From Mycoplasma leachii PG50 (GTDB lineage: Bacteria > Bacillota_I > Bacilli_A > Mycoplasmatales > Mycoplasmataceae), in assembly GCF_000183365.1 (NCBI RefSeq), contig NC_014751.1, positions 496,001-560,000 on the forward strand: a DNA stretch of 64,000 nucleotides. The letters are read 5' to 3'. Positions 1-9,033 of this stretch are shown one piece after another; the first letter of the stretch is position 1, and every line of letters begins with the position of its first letter. The translations under genes and the position numbers were made by a program. The notes below the pieces were generated by a model. That model was not told the DNA's origin. It made no database searches and was given only the letters and a program-made list of their open reading frames with translations.

Positions 1-671
1 TTGAAAATTGAATGGATAAAGGAGTTGTTTTAGCTGCTAACCATCAATCAAATATTGATCCTGCTATTTTATTTGCTATTAACGATTTTTCTAAACAACA
101 ACCACTGGCTTTTATTGCAAAAGAAGAATTATGAACAAGTAAAAAATTTAAAAACTTTGTTAGATTAGTTGATTGTATTCCTTTAAATAGAAAAAGTCCA
201 AGAAGTGCTTTAGAAGCTTTTAAAGAAGCAAAAGATTTAGTTGTTGAGTATAAACGCTCTTTAGTAATTTTTCCAGAAGGAACTAGAAGTCATTCTCAAG
301 AAATGAATAGTTTTCAAGCAGCTTCTTTAAAAGTTGCTCAGATGTCACACGCTCCTATTATTCCTGTTTCAATCATTAACTCTTATTTAGTTTTTGCTGA
401 AAAAAGACCTAAAAAAGTAGAAGTTAAAGTTGTTTTTGGTAAACCTATTTTACCAAATAAACATATTTCATTAAAAACTGAAGATTTAACTAGAGTTGTT
501 GAAAAAAATGTTAGCTCTAATTTAAAAAAATGAGAAAACAAAGAAATGAAGTATGAGCTAAAAAAACTAACTAAAAAAGATATTAAACAACTAAAAGAAG
601 AAGAAAAAAAACAAAAAGATAAAAAAACTACTAAAAAATCAATTAAAGATTTATTTAAAATTGTTGATTAA
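1..671 (+). CDS. plsC: 1-acyl-sn-glycerol-3-phosphate acyltransferase, 5' part outside window
   Basis: The gene enters the window from the left and ends with TAA at 669-671. The reading frame contains in-frame TGA codons read as Trp. Acyltransferase motif I (NHQSNID, the HX4D catalytic box) lies near the left edge and motif III (FPEGTRS) about 70 residues later, which is the PlsC family order. PlsC transfers an acyl chain to the sn-2 position of lysophosphatidic acid to make phosphatidic acid at the cytoplasmic face of the membrane. The last 50 or so residues are a Lys-rich tail with many KK and EE pairs, common in mycoplasma proteins and not needed for the catalytic fold. The start codon and probable N-terminal membrane segment are not visible. 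Confidence 0.9.
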
Positions 672-721
672 TCAACAATTTTACTATTTTAAATTTAATC
701 TTAGAAAAGATGTGATTTTAA

Positions 722-1339
722 ATGAAACTAATCCAAAAGTTAAAAAATTTTTTTAATAATATTAAGTCTTTTTTTAAAAATAAAAATTCTGTTAAAGTTT
801 ATAATAAACCTAAAGCTATTGAAAACAAAAAAAAATTAAATTCATCTGAACAAATTAATAATTCTTCTATTAACATTTTTAATAATCAAGAATATATTGA
901 TAAAAGAGCTATTTTAGATTCACAAAATGAATTCAAATTAAAAGTAATTTTAAACAAAACACAAGTTTTAGAACAATTAATTCAAATTAAAAATACTTTT
1001 AAAGAATGTGAAGAATGCCAAAATATTTATCATTTAAAAATCGATGATATGAAAATAAAAATTTCACAATTAAAAAGATATATAGATCATAATTATGGTT
1101 TTTTAGGTAGTGAAAAAGACTATAAAGAATATGTTTTTTTGAATAATATTAAAAGTTATTCTCAAACTGATGAAAAAGCTGGATTAGATTTAATCAATGA
1201 ATTAGAAGACTATTTTAATAAATATTTAAATTATGATGTTAATTATTTTGTTCCTTGTGATAAGCATAAAAACTTAATTGATGAATACAAAATATTATCA
1301 ATTAAAGTTGATGATTTAGATAAAATAATTTCAAAATAA
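722..1339 (+). CDS. hypothetical protein with a CxxC pair
   Basis: A 205-residue Lys/Asn-rich protein that I do not recognise. There is no signal peptide or membrane segment. The N-terminal 45 residues are strongly basic and low in complexity. The rest looks helical, with a CxxC pair at C96 and C99 followed by a His at 104, and a later Cys179-Asp-Lys-His182. These could form a small metal site, but that is inference. It starts 50 bases after plsC and the Shine-Dalgarno match is weak. The gene is followed by the tRNA operon, which has its own promoter-like sequence. Confidence 0.6.
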   Translation: MKLIQKLKNFFNNIKSFFKNKNSVKVYNKPKAIENKKKLNSSEQINNSSINIFNNQEYIDKRAILDSQNEFKLKVILNKTQVLEQLIQIKNTFKECEECQNIYHLKIDDMKIKISQLKRYIDHNYGFLGSEKDYKEYVFLNNIKSYSQTDEKAGLDLINELEDYFNKYLNYDVNYFVPCDKHKNLIDEYKILSIKVDDLDKIISK

Positions 1340-1400
1340 TATTAAAAAACTCTATATATTCTAACTTCTTCTAAAAATGTTTCATTTTTTATATAAACTA

Positions 1401-1428
1401 TTGAAATATGTTATAAATGATATAAAAT
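1401..1428 (+). promoter_or_regulatory. putative promoter of the tRNA cluster
   Basis: TTGAAA at 1401-1406 and TAAAAT at 1423-1428 are separated by 16 bases. They sit about 38 bases upstream of the first tRNA. This is the best sigma-70-like match in the 126-base gap, but in such AT-rich DNA chance matches are common. Confidence 0.45.
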
Positions 1429-1465
1429 TATTTGTGTCTTGTGTTAGAGGAAGCGAATTTATATT

Positions 1466-1541
1466 GCTGACTTAGCTCAGTTGGTAGAGCAATTGACTAG
1501 TAATCAATAGGTCGAAGGTTCAAATCCTTTAGTCAGCACCA
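1466..1541 (+). tRNA. tRNA-Thr (AGU anticodon)
   Basis: A 76-base cloverleaf with encoded CCA. The 7-bp acceptor stem pairs GCTGACT with AGTCAGC. The anticodon arm ATTGA/TCAAT holds the loop CTAGTAA, giving anticodon AGT. A34 is the unusual Thr anticodon known from mycoplasmas. The T-loop GTTCAAATC is present. Confidence 0.95.
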
Positions 1542-1547
1542 GTTCTT

Positions 1548-1631
1548 GGAGGGGTAGCGAAGTGGCTAAACGCGGGTGGCTGTAACCCACTTCCTTACGG
1601 TTCGGGGGTTCGAATCCCTCCCCCTCCACCA
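1548..1631 (+). tRNA. tRNA-Tyr (GUA anticodon)
   Basis: An 84-base class II tRNA with encoded CCA. The acceptor stem is GGAGGGG/CCCCTCC, the anticodon loop CTGTAAC contains GTA, and a long variable arm precedes the TTCGAATCC T-loop. It lies 6 bases after tRNA-Thr in the same cluster. Confidence 0.95.
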
Positions 1632-1638
1632 TTATTAT

Positions 1639-1713
1639 TGGGCTATAGCCAAGCGGTAAGGCAAGGGACTTTGACTCCCTCATGCGCCGGTTCGAATCCT
1701 GCTAGCCCAACCA
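1639..1713 (+). tRNA. tRNA-Gln (UUG anticodon)
   Basis: A 75-base cloverleaf with encoded CCA. The acceptor stem is TGGGCTA/TAGCCCA. The anticodon stem AGGGA/TCCCT encloses CTTTGAC, giving TTG. This single Gln tRNA would read both CAA and CAG. Confidence 0.95.
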
Positions 1714-1717
1714 TCTT

Positions 1718-1793
<76 letters not shown>

Positions 1794-1800
1794 CTTATCT

Positions 1801-1890
1801 TCCCCAAGTGGCGGAATAGGTAGACGCATTGGACTTAAAATCCAACGGGCTTAATATCCTGTGCCGGTTCAAGTCCGGCCTTGGGGACCA
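1801..1890 (+). tRNA. tRNA-Leu (UAA anticodon)
   Basis: A 90-base class II tRNA with encoded CCA. The acceptor stem is TCCCCAA/TTGGGGA, and the anticodon stem TTGGA/TCCAA encloses CTTAAAA, giving TAA. A long variable arm follows. It is the last tRNA before the terminator. Confidence 0.95.
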
Positions 1891-1900
1891 TTTTGAAAAT

Positions 1901-1929
1901 AAACATGCTATAAAAGGCATGTTTTTTTA
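1901..1929 (+). terminator. rho-independent terminator of the tRNA cluster
   Basis: The arms AAACATGC (1901-1908) and GCATGTTT (1917-1924) pair perfectly and run into a T tract. The hairpin starts 11 bases after the last CCA. Confidence 0.85.
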
Positions 1930-1993
1930 TTTTCTGTTTTTTAGATAAAAAAAATGAATCTTTAAGATTCATTAAATTATTATTTTTAAAATA

Positions 1994-3046
1994 TTATTTT
2001 GATGGAGTTGCAGGTGCTGGAGCTGGGCTTGGAGATGGTGCAGGCGCAGGAGTTGGTGTTGAAGGTTGAGATGAAGAATTTTTGTCTTTTTCTTCTTTTT
2101 TATCACTTTTTTTATTTTGTTTTTTCTCTTCTACTTTCTCTAAACTTTGGTATTTTCAATCAGTTCTAGGAGTGATCATAGGATCTGAATCTTGTAAAAG
2201 TTTAACTACATCATACATTTCAATAGATTGTTTTAAATAATTTAATCATTTGTCAAAAACATCTTTTCTAATTTCTGATCCATTAGTAAAGTTATCAATT
2301 GTTTTAGTAGCATTTTTTTGATCTTGTTTACTAAAAGTTTCAAATCCACTTACAATACCATAAAACATTTTATCTCTAATTATTAAAAATAAAGGACCTT
2401 TTAAGCTTTTAACTTTTTCTTGTAGTTTTTCTACTTTTTCAGTTACAGTGTTATTGTTTTTAGAAAAACTTGAACTAGTTTCACCATAAAAAGCTTTTGC
2501 TCAATTTTTAACAAGATATTCATTTAAGATTTTTGAAGTTAAACCTTTATTTCATATTTTATCATCTGAATCATACTTTAGATTTTTAATAACAACATCA
2601 TTTGTCATGTTTTTAAAAATTTGATTATTATTTGATGATTTTTTTTCATCAATAATTCATCTTTCTTTTTTAGTTTTACTATTTTTATCTTTTTTGACAT
2701 TAACATTGTTTAAGACTGTTGTATGATTTGTTGTACTATTTCAATTTAAATTATTTTTAAATTTATAAATAAAATTAGTTGCATCAGTTGTAATAGTATC
2801 ATTGATTTTTTTAATAGCTTGATTTAAGGAATTAGTTTGAGTTAACTCTTCTAAACCTTGTTCAAATGATTTTGCTGATTTATTATCATTAGCTCCTAAA
2901 TAAAGAATCATTGTTTTATTTTTAGATTGGTTAATCAAGTCTTCAAATTCTTGATATTGTTTGTATAATGTTTTACAACTTATAGCAAAACTAGTACTTA
3001 TTGAAACAACAAATGTACAAGCAAATAACGATAGAAGTTTTTTCAT
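1994..3046 (-). CDS. putative lipoprotein with Pro-rich C-terminal tail
   Basis: A 350-residue protein with an N-terminal basic-hydrophobic signal (MKKLLSLFACTFVV) ending at a lipobox-like AISC, so Cys24 is the likely lipid-modified residue on the outer membrane face. The body is hydrophilic and rich in Lys, Asn and Asp, with several Trp encoded by TGA. The last 22 or so residues are a Pro-Ala-Ser-Thr tail (alternating AP, SP and TP), preceded by a charged KKSDKKEEKD linker. I do not recognise the family. The start at 3046 is supported by a strong AAAGGAGTG Shine-Dalgarno 8 bases upstream. It is a single gene on the strand opposite to its neighbours. Confidence 0.7.
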
Positions 3047-3218
3047 TATAACACTCCTTTATCTACAACAATAATTTTACTATAATTCATTCTATTTTTA
3101 CTTTTAAAATAGGATATATAATCAATAAACACTTAAAAAACTTGAAAACCTTTTTTTAAATTGGTAATATCTTATAAGTGTTATAAAAGTTTGATATGTG
3201 TGAAAGGTGGTAGTTAAG

Positions 3219-3362
3219 ATGCGTGAAAAATACATTTTACGTTGTACAGTTTGTAAAAATGAAAACTACATCGGTAAGAATGATAAAAAGAAACCTAAAA
3301 TAGAAGTTTCAAAATACTGCAGTAATTGTAATAAACATGAAACTCACAAGCAAAAAAAATAG
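3219..3362 (+). CDS. rpmG: 50S ribosomal protein L33
   Basis: 47 residues, the usual L33 length. It starts [12 protein letters not shown] and has the two zinc-binding pairs CTVC and CSNC, so this is the zinc-ribbon (C+) form of L33. A GAAAGGTGG Shine-Dalgarno lies just upstream of the ATG at 3219. L33 sits near the E site of the large subunit. The gene is monocistronic with its own terminator. Confidence 0.93.
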   Translation: MREKYILRCTVCKNENYIGKNDKKKPKIEVSKYCSNCNKHETHKQKK

Positions 3363-3380
3363 TCAAATGACTATTTTTTT
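3357..3380 (+). terminator. terminator after rpmG
   Basis: AAATAGTCA (3357-3365) pairs perfectly with TGACTATTT (3368-3376), followed by more T. The stem overlaps the rpmG stop codon. Confidence 0.8.
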
Positions 3381-3421
3381 ATTTATTAAATTTAAAATAA
3401 AAATAAGGATTTTTAAAATAT

Positions 3422-4312
3422 ATGATTATTCAAAAAACTTATAAGAATAATAAGCCAACAGTTTATTTAATTACAACTCCAATTGGAAACTTAGAAGATA
3501 TTAGCTTAAGAGCAATTCAAACTTTAAAACAAGTTGATGTTATTTGTTGTGAAGATACTAGAACTAGTAAAGTTCTACTTGATAAATATCAGATTACTAG
3601 TAATTTATTATCACTACATAAATTTAATGAAAATTTAAGAATCGATCAAATTATAAATATATTGAACCAAAATAAAAATATTGCAATTATAAGTGATGCT
3701 GGTGTTCCTATAATAAGTGATCCAGCAAGTTATCTAATTAATCAATTAAAAGAATTAGAAATTAATTGTAATATTACAGCAATAGGTGCTGGATCTGCTT
3801 ATGTGTATGCTTTGATTTCTAGTGGTTTTTTGATTGATAGTCATTATTTTTATGGTTTTTTAAAAAATAAAAATCAAATCAGTAAACAAAATGAATTAAA
3901 TGAATTAATTAATAAATATGCTAATGATTCAATTATTTGTTTATATGAATCAGTTCATAGACTTAAATCCACTATAAATTGTTTAAATGAAATATTAGAT
4001 AAAAATCATAAAATAGTTATTGCTAAAGAATTAACTAAAATAAATGAAGAGATTATTTATGGAACTATTGATCAAATTAATAAGTATATAAATAGTGATG
4101 AATTTGTTTTAAAAGGTGAATTTGTAATCATTATTGACAAAATCGTTAAAATAAATAAAAACAAATTTACTGATTTAGAATTAATTAATCTAATAGATGA
4201 ACAAATCACAAAAGGTTATAAATTAAAGCAAGCTTGTGAAATTGTATATTTAAAAACTAAAATTTCAAAAAATATTTTATATAAAAAGTACACTTTGAAA
4301 AAAAATTTCTAA
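3422..4312 (+). CDS. rsmI: 16S rRNA (cytidine-1402-2'-O)-methyltransferase
   Basis: 296 residues, close to the family norm. The N-terminal TTPIGNLEDISLRA and CCEDTRTSKVLL segments are hallmark RsmI sequences of the tetrapyrrole-methylase fold. SDAGVPIISDP and GAGSAYVYALISSG follow in the usual order. The enzyme 2'-O-methylates C1402 in the decoding centre of 16S rRNA using SAM. The ATG at 3422 has AAGGA upstream at a somewhat long spacing. It stands just ahead of the small leader-peptide gene at 4334. Confidence 0.92.
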   Translation: MIIQKTYKNNKPTVYLITTPIGNLEDISLRAIQTLKQVDVICCEDTRTSKVLLDKYQITSNLLSLHKFNENLRIDQIINILNQNKNIAIISDAGVPIISDPASYLINQLKELEINCNITAIGAGSAYVYALISSGFLIDSHYFYGFLKNKNQISKQNELNELINKYANDSIICLYESVHRLKSTINCLNEILDKNHKIVIAKELTKINEEIIYGTIDQINKYINSDEFVLKGEFVIIIDKIVKINKNKFTDLELINLIDEQITKGYKLKQACEIVYLKTKISKNILYKKYTLKKNF

Positions 4313-4333
4313 TACCTTAATAGGAGGTATACT

Positions 4334-4735
4334 ATGAAAGAAATTAATTTAGAAGACACAAAAGAAATTATTGGAGGCGCTAGTATTAGTGGAGCTTTAG
4401 TTACTGGAATAGCTAAAATTGTACAATCTGGATTTGAAGGAATTTCTAATTTTATAACTGATATTGCAAGTATAGGTTTTGCTTTTTATCAAGCAAGCAA
4501 AAATCCAATAAAAGCAGAATATAAAATTGGAAATAACAGTTTTAAAGTTGATAATACTAAATTAGTTGATTTAAAAATTCAACAAACAAAAGCTCAAGAA
4601 ATTAAAATTCCAGTTCTAGAAGTAGGAAATAGTAAAAATAATATTAAAATAAATTACAACGATGCTTATAACAATAGTGATTCATCAACTGATATTTATA
4701 GTGATTTTGATCAAAGTATTAGTATTTTTGATTAA
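4334..4735 (+). CDS. small protein with double-glycine-type leader (putative exported peptide)
   Basis: 133 residues. The first 15 (MKEINLEDTKEIIGG) match the leader of peptides exported by C39-peptidase ABC transporters: an acidic amphipathic stretch, a hydrophobic residue at -4, and Gly-Gly at -2/-1. Cleavage after G15 would leave a 118-residue product. Its first 40 residues are Gly/Ala/Ile-rich and amphipathic (ASISGALVTGIAKIVQSG), like class II bacteriocins, followed by an acidic Asn/Asp/Ser-rich tail. There is no Cys. A near-perfect TAGGAGG Shine-Dalgarno precedes the ATG by 7 bases, so it is probably well translated. No C39 transporter lies in this window, so an exporter would have to be elsewhere. 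A non-secreted protein with a chance GG is the alternative. Confidence 0.6.
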   Translation: MKEINLEDTKEIIGGASISGALVTGIAKIVQSGFEGISNFITDIASIGFAFYQASKNPIKAEYKIGNNSFKVDNTKLVDLKIQQTKAQEIKIPVLEVGNSKNNIKINYNDAYNNSDSSTDIYSDFDQSISIFD

Positions 4736-4807
4736 TTAAAACCTTTTTAGTAGTTATCTTGTTTTATTTAATTCAATATAGTAATATATAAATGTTGAAA
4801 AAAAGTT

Positions 4808-4866
4808 TCAACCGCTCTTTTGTGTGTTTTAAAGAAGTATAACTCACATACATAGGCGAGTCTAGA
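4808..4866 (+). promoter_or_regulatory. candidate L21 leader RNA
   Basis: The segment just upstream of rplU has a short hairpin, TGTGTG (4821-4826) with CACATA (4845-4850). It is flanked by GC-richer conserved-looking blocks (AACCGCTC and TAGGCGAGTCTAGACTGGA) that stand out from the AT-rich surroundings. The position fits the autoregulatory L21 leader known from Firmicutes. The call rests on position and unusual composition, not on a covariance search. Confidence 0.45.
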
Positions 4867-4879
4867 CTGGAGGAAAATA

Positions 4880-5182
4880 ATGTTTGCAATCATTAAGACT
4901 GGTGGAAAACAAATTAAAGTTGAACCAGGTCAAGAAATTTTTATTGAAAAAATTAAAGGTGAAGTTAATGATAAAATTGCATTTGATGAAATTTTAATGA
5001 TTGATGGTAAAATTGGAACACCAACTATTAAAGGTGCTAAAGTTTTAGGAACAATCATTAAACAAGGAAAAGCAAAAAAAATCCGTGTTATAAGATATCA
5101 TCCAAAGAAAAATGTAAATAAAATTTATGGTCATAGACAACCTTATACAAAAGTAAAAATTGAAGAAATTAGTGCTAAGTAA
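4880..5182 (+). CDS. rplU: 50S ribosomal protein L21
   Basis: 100 residues, the standard L21 length. It starts MFAIIKTGGKQIKVEPG and ends with the conserved RHPKKN-like and GHRQPYTKVKI region. GGAGG lies 8 bases before the ATG. It is the first gene of the rplU-prp-rpmA operon conserved across Firmicutes and mollicutes. Confidence 0.96.
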   Translation: MFAIIKTGGKQIKVEPGQEIFIEKIKGEVNDKIAFDEILMIDGKIGTPTIKGAKVLGTIIKQGKAKKIRVIRYHPKKNVNKIYGHRQPYTKVKIEEISAK

Positions 5183-5184
5183 TT

Positions 5185-5499
5185 ATGGTTGATATCATAA
5201 TTAAATATAAAGATAATAAAATCATTAAATTACAAATGCAAGGTCACGCTAATAGTGCAGAATATGGAAAAGATTTAGTGTGTGCTGGCTTAACTGCTAT
5301 TATTAGTGGAGCTTTGAATGCAATTGATAATTATTATAAAAATGATGTAGATATTGAAGTTTTAGAAAATAAAATAACTATTTTTGTAAAAAAAGAAGAT
5401 AATCAAAATTTACAATTAATGTTAAATATGTTAAAAATTCAATTACAAACTATTACTATTCAATATAAAAAAAACACAAGATTAAAGGAGGTGTCTTAA
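5185..5499 (+). CDS. prp: ribosomal-processing cysteine protease Prp
   Basis: 104 residues between L21 and L27, the position typical of Prp (YsxB). The predicted catalytic pair is visible: His21 in [11 protein letters not shown] and Cys33 in [10 protein letters not shown]. Prp removes the N-terminal extension of L27 in organisms that have one. The L27 encoded next door carries that extension. It starts 2 bases after the rplU stop and runs to 1 base before rpmA, so the three genes are translationally coupled. Confidence 0.93.
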   Translation: MVDIIIKYKDNKIIKLQMQGHANSAEYGKDLVCAGLTAIISGALNAIDNYYKNDVDIEVLENKITIFVKKEDNQNLQLMLNMLKIQLQTITIQYKKNTRLKEVS

Positions 5500-5500
5500 A

Positions 5501-5782
5501 ATGCGTTTCTTATTAGGTTTACAATATTTTGCTTCTAAAAAAGGAGTTGGGTCAACTAAAAATGGTCGTGATTCAGAATCTAAACGTTTAGGAGCTAAAA
5601 AATCTGATGGTCAATTCACTAATGCTGGTTCAATTATTTATAGACAAAGAGGAACTAAAATTCATCCTGGTTTAAACGTTGGACGAGGTGGAGATGATAC
5701 TTTATTTGCTTTAATTTCTGGTATTGTTAAGTATGAAAAATTTGGAAAAAACCGTACTAGAGTAAGTGTTATTCCTAACTAA
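5501..5782 (+). CDS. rpmA: 50S ribosomal protein L27, precursor form
   Basis: 93 residues. The first 10 ([10 protein letters not shown]) form the Prp-removed extension, and cleavage between F10 and A11 exposes the conserved [15 protein letters not shown] start of mature L27, whose N-terminus reaches the peptidyl-transferase centre. AAAGGAGGTG lies just upstream of the start, inside the end of prp. It is the last gene of the operon and is followed by a terminator. Confidence 0.96.
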   Translation: MRFLLGLQYFASKKGVGSTKNGRDSESKRLGAKKSDGQFTNAGSIIYRQRGTKIHPGLNVGRGGDDTLFALISGIVKYEKFGKNRTRVSVIPN

Positions 5783-5787
5783 TAGTT

Positions 5788-5812
5788 AAGAGCTCTTTTG
5801 AGTTCTTTTTTT
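5788..5812 (+). terminator. terminator of rplU-prp-rpmA
   Basis: AGAGCTC (5789-5795) pairs with GAGTTCT (5800-5806), including one G-T pair, with a TTTT loop and a following T7 tract. Confidence 0.85.
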
Positions 5813-5840
5813 ATGTTTTTTTTAAAATTGATTAACTTTT

Positions 5841-5899
5841 AGACTAATCTAGTCTAGTAGTAATATAAGAAAATACTATATTAGATATAATAATAGTAT
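5841..5899 (+). promoter_or_regulatory. putative promoter/operator of the sialic acid operon
   Basis: Two dyads lie upstream of nanA: AGACTA/TAGTCT (5841-5846 and 5850-5855) and ATACTAT/ATAGTAT (5873-5879 and 5893-5899). The second encloses a perfect TATAAT (5886-5891), so a repressor bound there would cover the -10 box. No good -35 is visible. Assignment as operator is inference. Confidence 0.4.
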
Positions 5900-5972
5900 A
5901 AGGATACTTAATAAATAGCATTACATTTCTTATTTAAAAATTAATATAGTATAAGAAAGGCGGTAGATATAT

Positions 5973-6860
5973 ATGAAAAGCCTAAAAGGTGTGTTTGCTG
6001 CTTTATTGATTCCATATAAAAAAGATGGTTCAATAGATGAGCAAGCATTAAAAAAGTTTATTGATTATAATATTGAAATTTCAAAAGTTGATGGACTTTA
6101 TGTAAATGGGTCAACTGGTGAAGCTTTCTTGCTTTCAAATTCAGAAAGAAAAAAAATTTTAGAAATTGTTGCTAAACATGTTAATAAAAGAATACCATTA
6201 ATTGCTCAAGTTGGCTCTTTAAACATTTATGAATCAATAGAGCAAGCAAAATTAGCTGAACAATTAGAATATGATGCTATTAGTGCTGTTACTCCTTTTT
6301 ATTACAAGTTTAGTTTAGATCAAATTTTAAATTATTATAAAGAAATTAAAAAATCAACAAATTTGCCTTTAATTGCTTATTATATCCCATTATTATCAGG
6401 TGTTAATTTTTCACTTGAAGCTTTTGAAAAATTATTTGCTATTAATGGAATTATTGGAGTTAAATTCACAGCAACTGATTTATATACTTTAGAAAGAATT
6501 AAAGCAAAATTTCCTGATAAATTAGTATATTATGGCTTTGATGAACAACAATTATCTGCATCAATTTATAATATTGATGGTTTTATAGGCTCAACATTTA
6601 ATGTTAATGCAAAAAAAGCAAAACAATTATTTGAACTAGTTAAAAATGGATACAACCAACAAGCTTTAGAATTACAAAAACAAATTAATGATTTTATTGA
6701 TATAGTTTTAGCAAATGGATTATATGCAATTTTAAAAGAAATTATTAGACAGCATTATGATTTAAGTGAAGTATTTTGTAGATTACCAATGACTCAATCA
6801 ATTTCTCAATATGCATTAAAAGCAAAAGAGATTCAAGAAAAATATTTAAAAGATATTTAG
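5973..6860 (+). CDS. nanA: N-acetylneuraminate lyase
   Basis: 295 residues, DapA/NanA TIM-barrel family. The carboxylate-binding motif GSTGE is at 46-50, the proton-relay Tyr is Y137 in AYYIPL, and the Schiff-base Lys is K164 in GVKFTATD. These are NanA-type spacings and flanks rather than DapA. The enzyme splits sialic acid into pyruvate and N-acetylmannosamine in the cytoplasm. A GAAAGGCGG Shine-Dalgarno precedes the start. It leads the nan cluster and is followed after 3 bases by the symporter gene. Confidence 0.95.
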   Translation: MKSLKGVFAALLIPYKKDGSIDEQALKKFIDYNIEISKVDGLYVNGSTGEAFLLSNSERKKILEIVAKHVNKRIPLIAQVGSLNIYESIEQAKLAEQLEYDAISAVTPFYYKFSLDQILNYYKEIKKSTNLPLIAYYIPLLSGVNFSLEAFEKLFAINGIIGVKFTATDLYTLERIKAKFPDKLVYYGFDEQQLSASIYNIDGFIGSTFNVNAKKAKQLFELVKNGYNQQALELQKQINDFIDIVLANGLYAILKEIIRQHYDLSEVFCRLPMTQSISQYALKAKEIQEKYLKDI

Positions 6861-6863
6861 AAT

Positions 6864-8561
6864 ATGAGTAATTTAATTTTATTTACTAAAAATATGACTA
6901 ATGCTGCTATTAAATCATTTCATTGAGCAGATTATGTAGTATTGGTAATTTATTTATTATTTACATTGTCAATTGGTCTATACTTTCAAATTAAATCAAA
7001 ACTACAAAAAGCTAATAATACTGATGAATATTTTAAAGCAGGAGGAAAAACCCCGGGTTGAGTAGCTGGTTTTTCAATTTATGCAACTACTTTATCAGCT
7101 ATTACTTATATGGCTACACCAGCAAAAGCCTTTTCATCAGACTGGTTATTTGCATTTGGAAATCTAACAATTTTTATTGCTACTCCATTATTGATTAGAT
7201 TTATAATTCCGTTTTTTAAAAAATTAAATGATGTTTCTGGTTATGGTTTTTTAGAAAAACGTTTTAGTTACTTTTTAAGAGTGTCTGCTAGTTTAATGTT
7301 TATTTTATTTCATGTTATTAGAGTTGGTTTAATTATTTATTTACCAACTATTGCTTTAACTGCAGTTACAAATATTAATCCTTATTTAATAGCTGTTATT
7401 ATCGGAATATTTTGTGTAATTTCAACTGTTTTAGGTGGATTAAATGGAGTTATCTGATCTGATTTTATTCAAGCTATTGTTTTAATAGGTGGGATTTTAT
7501 TAGCAATTATTTTTGCTTTAATAAAAATAGAAAATTTATCAGAAGTAAATAACATTGTAATTAACAATCATAAATTACTAGAAAAAGAATCAATTATTCC
7601 ACAAAATTGAGCCAAACCTTGAATACTAGTTCTATTTTTTGGTCAATTAATTAATACTTTTTATCAATATATAGGTTCACAAGATGTTGTTCAAAGATAT
7701 CAATCAAATCAAAGTTTTAAACAAGTAAAAAAAGGTTTATGAACTAATGCTATTTTAGCTTTAATTACTATTTTACTATTTTATGGTATGGGTACATTGC
7801 TATATGCTTTTTATGTTCAAAAAACAGGGTTAACTAATATAGAAGATATAATGAAAAGTATTGGAATTAAAGCAAATAATCAAATTTTACCTTATTTTAT
7901 AGTAACAGTATTACCAATTGGTATAAGTGGGTTAATAATTGCTGGAATTTATTCAGCATCAATGAGTACAATAACATCATCACTTCATTCAGCTGCTACT
8001 TGTATTGTTGAAGACATTTTAGTAAGAATTAAATCTAATTTAAAAGATAAAGAAAAAATGTATTGAGCAAAAGGATTAATTCTAGGTATTGGTTTATTAG
8101 GAACTATTGCTTCAATAGTTTTAATTATTTCTAAAGCTGATAATTTATTAGATTTATTTGCTGCTGTTATTGGATTGTTTGGAACTTCAGTTACTGTAAT
8201 TTATTTATTAGGTATTTTTACAAAAAGAACTTCAAATATTGGAGCAATTTTAGGATCAATTAGTTCATTTATTATTGTTTTAGCTATTTTTATAGTTAAT
8301 AAAACATCAAAAACTACTGTAGTTTCAGATTTTTATGGAATTATTTTAGCTTTTATAGTTGGATTATTATTAGGATATTTATCAAGTTTCATTTTTAAAA
8401 ATAAAAAAATTGATAAACTAGAAGGTTTGACTATACATACTTTTTCAAAAGAAGATTTTAATAAAATGATTGAAGCTGGTGAAAAAGAATGACAAGAAAT
8501 TAAAGCTAATGAAAATCAATTTAAAAAAGATTTAATTAAAAAAATTAGACAAAAAAAGTAG
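6864..8561 (+). CDS. sodium:solute symporter, probable sialic acid transporter
   Basis: 565 residues with about 13 hydrophobic segments, SSS family. The hallmark segment GGKTPGWVAGFSIYATTLSA lies after the first membrane span, and a PIGISGLIIAGIYSASMST stretch characteristic of this family occurs in the second half. Several Trp codons are TGA. The SSS family includes sodium-coupled sialic acid importers (SiaT/NanT type), and the location between nanA and the NanQ-like gene makes sialic acid the likely substrate. The substrate is inferred from context only. The C-terminal 50 residues are charged and cytoplasmic. Confidence 0.85.
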
Positions 8562-8583
8562 CTAAAAGTGATTAGGAGAAAAA

Positions 8584-9033
8584 ATGATTTACGACAAAAT
8601 TTCTAATTTAAATAGATATTTAAATATTCATAAAAATATTGATTTAGCTATTAAGTTCATTCAAGAACATGATTTAAAATCTCTTAAAAATGGAATTAAT
8701 GTTATAAATGATAAACTATTTTATAATAAATTTACTACAAAAACACTAGATATAAATGATGCTATTTTTGAATCACATGATAAATATTTAGACCTTCACA
8801 TTATTATTAGTGGAGATGAATATATTGGTCATGAGTTTGTAAATGATTTAAATGAACAAGTTTTATATAACCAAAAAGATGATGTTTATTTATATAAAAC
8901 AAAAGCTACAAAAACAATTTATCAAAATGATCAAAGTTTTTCTTTATTTTTTTCAACAGATGCACATTCACCAAAAATCAAAGCTAATTTTAATGAAATT
9001 ACTAAAATAGTTTTTAAAATTTTATATGACTAA
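8584..9033 (+). CDS. YhcH/YjgK/YiaL family protein, NanQ-like anomerase
   Basis: 149 residues, the usual length of this cupin-like family. The conserved block FESHDKYLDLHIIISGDEYI contains the His and Asp residues of the family metal site, and FSLFFSTDAHSPKI supplies the second His motif. Members in nan operons (E. coli YhcH/NanQ) speed the interconversion of sialic acid anomers after lyase action. AGGAGAA stands before the ATG. The end overlaps nanK by 8 bases. Confidence 0.82.
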   Translation: MIYDKISNLNRYLNIHKNIDLAIKFIQEHDLKSLKNGINVINDKLFYNKFTTKTLDINDAIFESHDKYLDLHIIISGDEYIGHEFVNDLNEQVLYNQKDDVYLYKTKATKTIYQNDQSFSLFFSTDAHSPKIKANFNEITKIVFKILYD

